A stretch of DNA of 5,347 nt, taken from assembly GCA_964454675.1 (NCBI GenBank), contig CAYVUB010000061.1, positions 1 through 5,347 of the forward strand, read 5' to 3'. Below are positions 1 through 5,298 of this stretch, piece by piece. The notes below the pieces were generated by a model, which saw only the letters and a program-made list of their open reading frames with translations, was not told the DNA's origin and searched no databases. Position 1 is the first letter of the stretch; each line of letters starts with the position of its first letter. This DNA is from CAYVUB01 sp964454675 (GTDB lineage: Bacteria; Bacteroidota; Bacteroidia; Flavobacteriales; Flavobacteriaceae). The translations under genes and the position numbers were made by a program.

Positions 1-65
1 CCAAAAGAACATTTCCGGGCAAAAGCCCCGCCCGGCGCATAGCCGCGAAACGTTAGCAGTAAACA
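1..65. repeat. Right arm of an attC-like palindromic repeat (site A, truncated by the window edge)
   Basis: Only the right half is present. In order it shows a loop remnant with GAACATTT (7-14), a GC-rich arm CCCCGCC (26-32), a second arm GCATAGCC (37-44) and an outer core CGTTAGCAG (51-59). These align element by element with the complete copy at 1558-1651: CCCCGCC, 3 nt, a GCA-rich arm ending in CC, about 6 nt, then CGTTA. The first gene starts 23 nt after the GTTA core, as is usual for cassette-borne genes. The identity as a recombination site is inference. The conserved order of blocks is seen directly. Confidence 0.5.
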
Positions 66-74
66 AAACAAACA

Positions 75-509
75 ATGACATTCAAAGAACTAAAAGAGAA
101 AGCGAAAGGTTTAACAATAGCACCTGAAACAAAGGACTTAAAACATCAATTGTTTGCCCCATTTTTCAAAAACTTATATGAAGACAAGCTCATCTACGAA
201 AGCAGAGGAAGATGTTGTCTTATCAAAGCCGACAACATCGAAACAACCCCTGAAAATTTTACTATAAAAGCTGTGGTTATAGAAGATTTATCTGCATCTG
301 ATATTTGGAATAACTCTAATAAAAATTTGGAATTTACTACTTCTTGGATATTATTATTAATGTCACAGGAAACAGGCGAATTTCTTTTTCCGTATGCTTC
401 GTATAGTATTTGGATTGAAAAAGAAACTATTCAACACGTTGAAAAACTTATCGCAGAAAACCGAAAAGATGAAATCTACGATTTTCTACATCAAAACAAA
501 AACACTTAA
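75..509 (+). CDS. Unrecognised 144-aa cassette-type protein
   Basis: I do not recognise this family. It is a soluble, mixed alpha/beta-looking protein with no signal peptide or membrane segment. It opens with a Lys/Glu-rich helix (about residues 1-12). A Cys-Cys pair lies at 47-48 in a probable strand, followed by a Trp- and Tyr-containing middle. A charged helix ends the protein (about 115-140). The ATG at 75 is the only sensible start: it follows the GTTA core of the upstream repeat by 23 nt and precedes the whole open frame. The codon pattern resembles that of the following genes. A 99-nt gap with its own promoter separates it from the DUF3791 gene, so it need not be part of that unit. It could be an immunity, stress or orphan accessory protein, but nothing in the sequence decides this. 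Confidence 0.75.
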   Translation: MTFKELKEKAKGLTIAPETKDLKHQLFAPFFKNLYEDKLIYESRGRCCLIKADNIETTPENFTIKAVVIEDLSASDIWNNSNKNLEFTTSWILLLMSQETGEFLFPYASYSIWIEKETIQHVEKLIAENRKDEIYDFLHQNKNT

Positions 510-565
510 AAAAAGTTATGAATAAGAAAAACCCGAACAAAAAACATTTAACCTATTACGATATG

Positions 566-592
566 TTTGATTTTTAAAATTCAGTATCTTTG
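566..592 (+). promoter_or_regulatory. Promoter for the DUF3791-DUF3990 unit
   Basis: A Bacteroidota-type -7 motif TATCTTTG (consensus TAnnTTTG) lies at 585-592, with a TTTG -33 candidate at 566-569. The 15-nt spacer is a little shorter than usual, so the -33 assignment is weak. Transcription would begin around 598-600, giving a leader of only about 10 nt before the ATG at 609. The same octamer occurs in front of the HxlR gene at 3871-3878. Confidence 0.5.
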
Positions 593-608
593 TAAAAAGA
601 ATAATGTT

Positions 609-857
609 ATGGAAACAGGTCTTGACATAATAAAAGATGAGGAAAAACGCAACAGAATAAAATTCTTTGCTTTTATCATTCCTGAATTTGCACGTGCCTA
701 CAAAATGAACAAACAAAAAGCCTATCAATATTTAAAAACGTATGGTGGACTTGATTTTTTGTTTAAACATTGGTGGGCATTGCATACAGATAATCCAATG
801 TATGCTGTGCGTGATATGTTTGACGTTTGCTCTCAAAATGGCGGTTATTTAAAATGA
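609..857 (+). CDS. DUF3791 family protein, putative antitoxin partner of the DUF3990 protein
   Basis: This 82-aa, mostly helical protein ends with the DUF3791 signature: GGLDFLFKHWWALHT at residues 46-60, followed by YAVRDMFDV (65-73). In the family this reads roughly as G-G/V-x-D-[FY]-[IL], a LHT block, then V-x-D. An upstream in-frame ATG at 567 falls inside the predicted promoter, so the ATG at 609 is preferred. The stop overlaps the next start as ATGA (854-857), which suggests translational coupling. DUF3791 genes commonly sit next to DUF3990 genes in accessory regions, and the pair is often read as a toxin-antitoxin module. The antitoxin role is an inference from this pairing, the small size and the gene order. 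No DNA-binding motif is obvious. The family call rests on recognition of the motif, not on a database search. Confidence 0.75.
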   Translation: METGLDIIKDEEKRNRIKFFAFIIPEFARAYKMNKQKAYQYLKTYGGLDFLFKHWWALHTDNPMYAVRDMFDVCSQNGGYLK

Positions 858-1549
858 TAGTATTTCACGGAAGCTATACCGAGATAGAAGAGATTGACCT
901 ATCAAAAGGCGAATTGCAACGTGATTTTGGTAAGGCTTTTTATGTAACCAAATTACGAGAACAAGCAGAATATTGGGCTGAACGAAAAGGAAACAGAAAT
1001 AATACAAGTGGTTTTATTACTGAATTTATCTTTTTTGAAAGTGCTTTTACAACAAATTATTACAAAACATTACGATTTGAAGATTATACGGAAGAATGGC
1101 TTGATTTTGTCATTCTCAATCGTAAAAATGATACTCAAAACAACATTCACGATTACGATATTATAGAAGGTCCTGTTGCTGATGATGCTATTGCAACAAG
1201 AATAATCTTGTACTTAAAAGGTGGAATTTCAAAAACAGATTTCCTTGAAGATTTACGTTTCAAACATTCGGTTTCACATCAAATTGCATTTTGCACCGAA
1301 AAATCATTGGTAATGCTGACAAAATCGTGGAACAAAATCGACTTAAATGAATTTGCTATTGATGAAGCTATTTTACAATCACTTGTCGTTGATTTAGAAC
1401 TGAACGAACAACAAGCCATTGACCTTTATTTTCAGTCCAACACATACAATATTCTAATAGACGAAACAACAAAACTCTACGAAAAACCTTGGACTGAAAT
1501 TTATAAATTATTACTTGCCGAACTGAACTTAAAACCGAACAAAAAATAA
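854..1549 (+). CDS. DUF3990 protein, probable ADP-ribosyltransferase-fold toxin with C-terminal helical extension
   Basis: This is a 231-aa protein. Residues 1-45 contain FHGS (4-7) and DFGKAFYVT (24-32), followed by QAEYWA (37-42). This is the HG...G-x-x-[FY]-Y pattern shared with PARP-like ADP-ribosyltransferases, where the His and Tyr hold NAD. DYDIIEGPVADD (100-111) and the block SHQIAFCTEKSLVML (141-155) are typical of DUF3990. Q143 is in the place where the third catalytic residue is expected. Residues about 168-224 form a separate helical stretch with the pattern Y-x-S-x-T-Y...L...T-x-LY...Y-x-LL. It resembles the small third ORF that often accompanies DUF3990, here fused. The ATG at 854 overlaps the DUF3791 stop and is chosen over an in-frame ATG at 827. 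NAD-dependent modification of a cellular target is inferred from the fold. The target is unknown. Confidence 0.8.
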   Translation: MIVFHGSYTEIEEIDLSKGELQRDFGKAFYVTKLREQAEYWAERKGNRNNTSGFITEFIFFESAFTTNYYKTLRFEDYTEEWLDFVILNRKNDTQNNIHDYDIIEGPVADDAIATRIILYLKGGISKTDFLEDLRFKHSVSHQIAFCTEKSLVMLTKSWNKIDLNEFAIDEAILQSLVVDLELNEQQAIDLYFQSNTYNILIDETTKLYEKPWTEIYKLLLAELNLKPNKK

Positions 1550-1557
1550 GGGCGAAC

Positions 1558-1651
1558 AGCTAACAAGGTATTGCCAAAAGCGGGGCTGAACGGCTTCGAT
1601 TGAACTTTAGTGCTAAAATCCCCGCCTTCGGCAATACCCAAACCGTTATCT
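1558..1651. repeat. Complete attC-like palindromic repeat (site B)
   Basis: The sequence shows a nested imperfect inverted repeat. The outer boxes are AGCTAAC (1558-1564) and GTTATCT (1645-1651). The next arms are GGTATTGCC (1567-1575) and GGCAATACC (1630-1638), a perfect 9-bp match. The inner arms GCGGGG (1580-1585) and CCCCGC (1620-1625) are separated from them by a 4-nt mismatched step. The 34-nt loop contains ATTGAACTTTAGTGCT (1599-1614). The right side has a longer unpaired stretch between arm and box than the left, giving the strand asymmetry seen in attC sites. It lies between convergent genes and could also fold as a bidirectional terminator, although no U-tract follows directly. The attC interpretation is inference, because the boxes deviate from RYYYAAC/GTRRRRY-type consensus. 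Confidence 0.6.
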
Positions 1652-1688
1652 GCAACCCTAACAGACGTAGCGTTCCAAAATAGGCTGA

Positions 1689-2045
1689 CTACTTAGACGA
1701 ACGTAAAGCCATAGCCGTCCATATAGCACACGAAATATCAATAGTGCTGAATAAAATCAGTTGCCAATTGGCAAATCCAAGCAATACGAATATTGTAAAC
1801 ACGACAGACGGCACGATACGACCAATAACAGAGAGTTTGAAAAAATATGTAATCTCTTGTTTAGCACAAAGGGTATAATAAAACCCTAATATTGCTATTA
1901 ACATACCAGTTATCCGAACCCACACATCGGTTGCGAGTTCAAGACCCGAAAGGTCAAGTAAAGTGTTGGGCATAATCATTAAAGTAGTCCCAACGACCAG
2001 AATATAAATACCGAATACGAATACACTTTTTGCTGCTTTGCTCAT
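1689..2045 (-). CDS. Small four-helix membrane protein of unknown function
   Basis: This 118-aa protein has four probable transmembrane helices at about residues 8-26, 43-61, 73-92 and 95-113, with few charges between them. The ATG at 2045 (MSKAAKS) is preferred. A longer in-frame start at 2135 would overlap the SnoaL-like gene and add an implausible hydrophilic leader. It is the last gene of the leftward operon, 25 nt after the SnoaL-like stop, and ends just before the palindromic repeat at 1558-1651. I do not recognise the family with certainty. It has the size and helix pattern of many small Bacteroidota inner-membrane proteins found near DoxX and SnoaL-like genes. No catalytic or metal-binding motif is visible. 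Confidence 0.7.
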   Translation of the reverse strand: MSKAAKSVFVFGIYILVVGTTLMIMPNTLLDLSGLELATDVWVRITGMLIAILGFYYTLCAKQEITYFFKLSVIGRIVPSVVFTIFVLLGFANWQLILFSTIDISCAIWTAMALRSSK

Positions 2046-2070
2046 TTTTTTGTTTTTAAACTGTGAATAA

Positions 2071-2553
2071 TTAAAATCTTCCGTTGCTGTTTTTGACCGC
2101 TCCTCCTGTGAACAAGGAAAATAGCCGAACACCAAAGTCTATCGGTTGAATGGAATCCCAATGTTCTACAATCTTTCCGTCCACAACTTTCCAAATGTCT
2201 ATAACATTAAGTCCCTTGTTGTCTTTACCCCGATGAGTTGCTTTTGCGGTCATATGCGAATGGATGATAACAAACTCATCATCTACATATACGTGTTTGG
2301 CATCAATAGCAAATTCGGGAAATTGTTTTACAGATTTTCTGCCTTCTTTCGCTACACCCTGCACTCCGTTTTCCATTCCGATATTATGCTGTATGTATGG
2401 ATGATTGCCATATTCAGAAAGCAGCTTGTCAAAATCCTTTGACCTAAGTGTTTGCAGAAAGCCCGTTACAACTTTCAAATTCTCCAATTCATCGGCTGAC
2501 CAATGCAGTTTTACAAAACGCTCATAATCGCCTAATTTGTTCTCATTTTTCAT
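2071..2553 (-). CDS. SnoaL-like / NTF2-fold protein
   Basis: This 160-aa protein belongs to the SnoaL-like polyketide cyclase/NTF2 superfamily. The helix VVTGFLQTLRSKDFDKLL (about residues 28-45) is followed by the hallmark YIQHN (53-57). A strand pair EFVIIHSHMTA (93-103) and the closing strand IDIWKVVDGKIVEHWD (118-133) complete the cone-shaped barrel. H56 and D119, together with the H131-W132-D133 segment, are the usual pocket residues. Members act on small hydrophobic or carbonyl compounds, or have no known activity, so the substrate cannot be read from the sequence. The start ATG at 2553 lies 18 nt after the DoxX-like stop. The C-terminal 25 residues (FGVRLF...NGRF) extend past the core domain. 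The gene is the third in a four-gene operon under the divergent HxlR regulator. Confidence 0.82.
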   Translation of the reverse strand: MKNENKLGDYERFVKLHWSADELENLKVVTGFLQTLRSKDFDKLLSEYGNHPYIQHNIGMENGVQGVAKEGRKSVKQFPEFAIDAKHVYVDDEFVIIHSHMTAKATHRGKDNKGLNVIDIWKVVDGKIVEHWDSIQPIDFGVRLFSLFTGGAVKNSNGRF

Positions 2554-2571
2554 TTTATATATTTTTTTGTT

Positions 2572-2955
2572 TTACTTTCTATTCGGTTCTAAGTTTTTAC
2601 CGCTTCGTAACTTTTGCTCTGTTATATAAGAAATTATTAAAATTACCAAAACAACTATTGCTGCTACAATATGGGAAGCATCATCGCCAACCACAGTTCG
2701 GGCAATGATTGCAGAAATAAAACTAATTGACAGACCTATGTAAGACACTTCTTTGAGCAACCGAACGGGAAGCCAAAGTGCAATTGCCGCAATGAATTTT
2801 GCAACAGCTAATTCTATTCTGAAATAGTCGGGAAAACCTAAATGCTGAAATGCCACTTTCAATTGAGGTAACGCCAAATATGCATAAGTTGAAAATAACA
2901 TTGCGGCAGATATTAGTCCTGTCGTAATGTAATAGGTGATTTTTGTAGTCTTCAT
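2572..2955 (-). CDS. DoxX-like family integral membrane protein
   Basis: This 127-aa protein has four transmembrane segments (about residues 9-28, 48-64, 70-89 and 96-112). It carries the motif HLGFPDYFRIELAVAK (38-53), which is characteristic of the short DoxX-like (DoxX_2) proteins of Bacteroidota. In this family the ~120-aa length and the Gly-Phe-Pro turn before the second helix are usual. The positively charged tail (EQKLRSGKN...) suggests a cytoplasmic C-terminus. DoxX relatives are linked to quinone or thiol redox processes in the membrane, but no activity is established for this subgroup. It starts 15 nt after the stop of the MBL-fold gene and ends 18 nt before the SnoaL-like gene, so it is co-transcribed with both. 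Frequent pairing with HxlR regulators fits a redox or electrophile response, which is an inference. Confidence 0.85.
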   Translation of the reverse strand: MKTTKITYYITTGLISAAMLFSTYAYLALPQLKVAFQHLGFPDYFRIELAVAKFIAAIALWLPVRLLKEVSYIGLSISFISAIIARTVVGDDASHIVAAIVVLVILIISYITEQKLRSGKNLEPNRK

Positions 2956-2970
2956 TTGTTTTATTATTTG

Positions 2971-3827
2971 TTATTGTTTAGCAACTTTTGCACCACCCCA
3001 CAACGAACCCGGATTTACCCAACGTGGATATAATTCCAGCATACGATTGTATAATTCCAAAGCGGTAGTAGTTTCTACTTCAATACGATTGAAATTTCTA
3101 AGATATTCTGCTGTTTGCATCGCTGTTTCAGGAACATCAGAAAGTTCAGGGTTCTTATGCCCCGAAACAATCGCAAGCGGATTGAGTGCCGCCAATTTTT
3201 CGGCTGACTTTGCCCAATGTTCACGAGATACGGTTGTAGTTTCTGCCGTAAAAGGATGTGTGTGGTTATAAACTACATCACCTGCAACAACCAAACGCAA
3301 ATCAGCAATCCAAAGACTTGTAGAGTGTGCAGTATCGGTATGACCTGTATCAATAACTTCAATACGATGACCTTCCAGTTCAAAATAATTATCTTTCAAT
3401 ACTGTTGGATAAACGCTTTCAGGGATTTCGTTTGGGAAAAGTTTTCCCAAAAATGTTCTCTGTAAGCAGATAAATCGTTGATAGGTGCATCTACCACAGT
3501 TTCGGTTGTTCCAACTGCTACTGCATTAGGAAATGCTTTAAGTAATTGACCAATCCCAAACCAATGGTCACCGTGACCGTGCGTAATATAGATATGTGTC
3601 AAATTGCGGTTAAACGACTTTACCCATTTTACCAACTCTTCATTTTAAGAAATTGACGTAAATGTATCTACAAGCACAGCATCTTTTTCTCCATAAATGA
3701 GCGTTGCAGAATTGGATACCCATTGTAAATTTTCCAGTCCGTGCGGTAAATCACGGGTAACGCCTTTGCGAACTGCTGTTTTTACAGCATACGAAAGATT
3801 GGAATTTTGCTTTGTATTCTTTTCCAT
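2971..3827 (-). pseudogene. MBL-fold metallo-hydrolase gene, broken by an in-frame stop and a frameshift
   Basis: The frame begins at the ATG at 3827 and runs 60 codons to a TAA at 3645-3647. In the same frame the coding sequence then resumes (NEELVKWVK...). A second lesion at an A5 run (3449-3453 on the plus strand) shifts the frame. Adding one base there restores a continuous 285-residue protein. All zinc ligands of the metallo-beta-lactamase fold are present in the restored numbering: HGHGDH at 83-88, GHTD...H at 163-168, GD at 183-184 and GH at 223-224. The encoded enzyme would have been a soluble dinuclear zinc hydrolase; its substrate is unknown. The TAA could be a single C-to-T change of a Gln codon. 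It is first in the operon, so the damage could also weaken the genes behind it by polarity. Sequencing error at one or both positions cannot be excluded. Confidence 0.8.
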
Positions 3828-3848
3828 TTTTTTTGCTTTTAAAATTGT

Positions 3849-3878
3849 TTGACGATGCAAAACTAAATAGTATCTTTG
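3849..3878 (+). promoter_or_regulatory. Promoter of the HxlR-type regulator gene
   Basis: A TTG -33 element (3849-3851, within TTTG) and a -7 element TATCTTTG (3871-3878) are separated by 19 nt, within the normal Bacteroidota range. Transcription should begin around 3884-3886, leaving a leader of about 49 nt. This placement rules out the GTG at 3883 as the protein start. Confidence 0.6.
3858..3865 (-). promoter_or_regulatory. -7 promoter element for the leftward operon
   Basis: On the minus strand this reads TAGTTTTG, matching TAnnTTTG. It predicts transcription start near 3850 and a leader of about 25 nt before the ATG at 3827. No clear -33 TTTG is seen at the expected distance, so the promoter may depend on an activator or be weak. 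It sits 5 bp from the opposite-facing -7 motif of the regulator. Confidence 0.4.
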
Positions 3879-3891
3879 TAATGTGGAAGTA

Positions 3892-3907
3892 CATACTGAA
3901 TTGTATG
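3892..3907. promoter_or_regulatory. Candidate operator palindrome in the regulator leader
   Basis: The sequence is CATAC-TGAATT-GTATG, a perfect 5-bp inverted repeat with a 6-nt spacer. Imperfect flanking GTA and ATAC bases extend it. It sits just downstream of the predicted start of transcription of the HxlR gene. HxlR dimers bind short palindromes of this scale near their own promoters, so autoregulation and control of the divergent operon are plausible. There is no binding evidence. Confidence 0.35.
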
Positions 3908-3933
3908 ATACTTTCCAAAAAGAAAGTAATGTA

Positions 3934-4287
3934 ATGAGAAAAGAAAATTCGACAGCATCAATCAACGACAGAAAACTTTTAAGTCAATGCCCAATGCAAA
4001 TTGCAATGAGCAAAATTGACGGCAAGTGGAAGATTATAATTCTTGCATACATCATCGAGAAAGAAAACAGATTTAGTCTGCTGAAAAAACGTATGCCGTC
4101 TATCACTGACAAAATGCTCTCTCAACAACTGCGAGAATTAGAAGCTGATGGACTTATTTCCCGAAAAATTTATCCTGAAATACCACCCAAAGTTGAGTAC
4201 AGCTTGACAGATGATGCAAAGAAATTAATTCCTGCTTTTGAAATTATTTACAAATGGGGTGTTCAACAAAAAGGGAAGAAACAATAA
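3934..4287 (+). CDS. HxlR-family winged helix-turn-helix regulator
   Basis: This 117-aa protein is a transcription regulator that binds DNA as a dimer. The family signature CP...I.GKWK..IL appears at residues 19-37. The recognition region ITDKMLSQQLRELEADGLISR (57-77) gives the helix-turn-helix, and PPKVEYSLTDDAKKL (84-98) forms the wing and following helix. C19 is in the position of the redox-sensing cysteine known in HypR/YodB-type members, so oxidation or electrophile sensing is plausible, but sensing is not shown here. The ATG at 3934 is chosen because it follows the predicted leader and a purine-rich stretch (AAAGAAAG). A GTG at 3883 in the same frame overlaps the promoter. The gene faces away from the MBL/DoxX/SnoaL operon and very likely controls it. 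Confidence 0.9.
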   Translation: MRKENSTASINDRKLLSQCPMQIAMSKIDGKWKIIILAYIIEKENRFSLLKKRMPSITDKMLSQQLRELEADGLISRKIYPEIPPKVEYSLTDDAKKLIPAFEIIYKWGVQQKGKKQ

Positions 4288-4300
4288 TTACATATCGGAC

Positions 4301-4322
4301 AAAGGGCAGCAGAACGCAGACC
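4301..4322. repeat. Short remnant of the attC-like repeat left edge
   Basis: Thirteen bases (AAAGGGCAGCAGA, 4301-4313) are identical to the left edge of the repeat at 5225-5237. They then diverge (ACGCAGACC instead of TAACAGGCG), and no GC-rich arms follow. Both copies sit just after a stop codon and before a new module. It may be the scar of a deleted repeat or of a past recombination event. A chance match is unlikely but possible. Confidence 0.35.
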
Positions 4323-4332
4323 ATTTTTTTGC

Positions 4333-4340
4333 TAACTTTG
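4333..4340 (+). promoter_or_regulatory. -7 promoter element of the Bro-N gene
   Basis: TAACTTTG matches TAnnTTTG and lies 20 nt before the ATG at 4361. A run of seven T precedes it. No clear -33 TTTG is visible upstream. Transcription would begin around 4346, giving a very short leader, so the gene has its own promoter and need not be read with the HxlR gene. Confidence 0.5.
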
Positions 4341-4360
4341 TTACACATAATTGGTAATAG

Positions 4361-5224
4361 ATGAAAAAAGAAAACGCTATAAAGATATTTGAGCAAAAAC
4401 AAGTCCGCACCCATTGGGACGAGGAACAGGAAAAATGGTATTTTGCCATAGTGGACGTTGTAGCAGCCTTAACGGACAGCCCCAATCCGCAAGTGTATTG
4501 GCGTGTATTGAAAAAAAGGCTGAAAGACGAGGGAAATGAAACCGTTACAAATTGTAACGGTTTGAAAATGCAAGCACCTGACGGAAAAATGAGAGTGACC
4601 GATGTTGCTGATACTGAACAGCTTTTTCGCTTAATTCAGTCTATTCCGTCACCAAAGGCAGAGCCTTTTAAAGTATGGTTGGCACAAGTAGCATCTGAAC
4701 GCTTGGACGAAATGCAAGACCCTGAAATTACCATTGACAGAGCTTTGGAACAATACTTGAAATTGGGCTATTCTGAAAATTGGATTAACCAACGCCTGAA
4801 AAGCATTGAAATTCGAAAAGAACTTACGGACGAGTGGAAAAAACGAGGACTAAAAGAAGGCGTACAATTCGCTACACTAACCGACATCATTACCAAAGCG
4901 TGGGCAGGCAAGACGACCAAAGAATATAAAATTCTCAAAGGACTGAAAAAGGAAAATCTTCGGGACAATATGACCAACACCGAACTGATTTTAAATATGC
5001 TTGCAGAGGCTTCTACCAAAGACATTTCACAATCTACAAATCCCGAAACCTTTGAAGAAAGTGCAAAAGTTGCTGAACGAGGCGGTAAAATTGCAGGCGA
5101 TGCCCGAAAAGCATTGGAAACGCAAACAGGTAAAAAAGTAGTTACATCGTTAAACGCTAAGACAGCACTAAAAGGAAAAGACAATCCCAAACAAATAGAC
5201 AAGAAAAAATCAAAAGACGAATAA
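4361..5224 (+). CDS. Bro-N domain protein (phage antirepressor-like)
   Basis: This full-length 287-aa protein has an N-terminal Bro-N domain (about residues 5-115). It is marked by VRTHWDEEQEKWYFAIVDVV (16-35) and by TDVADTEQLFRLIQSIPSPKAEPFKVWLAQV, a family block near residues 79-110. A helical C-terminal region follows (LKKENLRDNMTNTELILNMLAEAST..., about 195-220), then a Lys-rich tail. The Bro-N domain binds DNA in phage and viral proteins. Chromosomal members of this exact type are widespread in Bacteroidota, commonly annotated as antirepressors or as DinD-like. Their biological role is not settled. The ATG at 4361 follows a -7 motif by 20 nt and agrees with the usual N-terminus of the family. 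No other phage gene is in the window, so it looks like a stand-alone accessory cassette, not part of a prophage. Confidence 0.87.
   Translation: MKKENAIKIFEQKQVRTHWDEEQEKWYFAIVDVVAALTDSPNPQVYWRVLKKRLKDEGNETVTNCNGLKMQAPDGKMRVTDVADTEQLFRLIQSIPSPKAEPFKVWLAQVASERLDEMQDPEITIDRALEQYLKLGYSENWINQRLKSIEIRKELTDEWKKRGLKEGVQFATLTDIITKAWAGKTTKEYKILKGLKKENLRDNMTNTELILNMLAEASTKDISQSTNPETFEESAKVAERGGKIAGDARKALETQTGKKVVTSLNAKTALKGKDNPKQIDKKKSKDE
4539..4563. repeat. Perfect 25-nt palindrome inside the Bro-N gene
   Basis: Two 12-nt arms, AAACCGTTACAA (4539-4550) and TTGTAACGGTTT (4552-4563), are exact reverse complements around a single central A at 4551. It is within codons for the ETVTNCNGLK segment, between two conserved blocks of the protein. 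It may act as an intragenic operator, a transcript hairpin or a protein-binding site. A by-product of the encoded peptide is also possible. Confidence 0.6.
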
Positions 5225-5290
5225 AAAGGGCAGCAGATAACAGGCGTTTGCCGCAATGGGGGTTGACGTGGTAAATTGAACATTTGTACT
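5225..5290. repeat. Left half of an attC-like repeat (site C), interrupted
   Basis: The repeat begins AAAGGGCAGCAGATAACAGG and continues through GCGTTTGCC and GCAATGGGGG to a loop with ATTGAACATTTGTACT (5275-5290). That loop matches the one in site B at 13 of 16 bases. AGATAAC (5235-5241) is the reverse complement of the right-hand box GTTATCT of site B. The expected right arms (CCCCC.., GGCAAACG.., GTTA) are absent in the remaining 57 nt. The repeat therefore appears cut off by the following sequence. Confidence 0.5.
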
Positions 5291-5298
5291 TCTTGACT

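Noticed and set aside
518..577. A 19-codon open frame (MNKKNPNKKH...) between the first gene and the DUF3791 promoter
   Set aside because: It is very short, overlaps the promoter region and matches no family I know. The composition is that of AT-rich intergenic sequence.
567..608. N-terminal extension of the DUF3791 protein from an ATG at 567
   Set aside because: It covers the TATCTTTG promoter element and adds residues not typical of the family. The ATG at 609 fits better.
1558..1651. CRISPR repeat or a tRNA/structured RNA gene
   Set aside because: There is only one complete copy in place with no regular spacers, and the fold lacks tRNA features. A palindromic repeat is the simpler reading.
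2046..2135. Longer start for the small membrane protein at 2135
   Set aside because: It would overlap the end of the SnoaL-like gene and add 30 polar residues before the first membrane helix.
3883..3933. Longer HxlR protein from a GTG at 3883
   Set aside because: The GTG lies at the predicted start of transcription, and the added 17 residues precede the usual family N-terminus.
4361..5224. Prophage remnant based on the antirepressor-like gene
   Set aside because: No other phage gene, attachment site or integrase is present, and this Bro-N type is common outside prophages in Bacteroidota.
4768..5283. Long minus-strand open frame opposite the Bro-N gene
   Set aside because: It is the antisense shadow of a clear protein family member and has no plausible promoter or motif.
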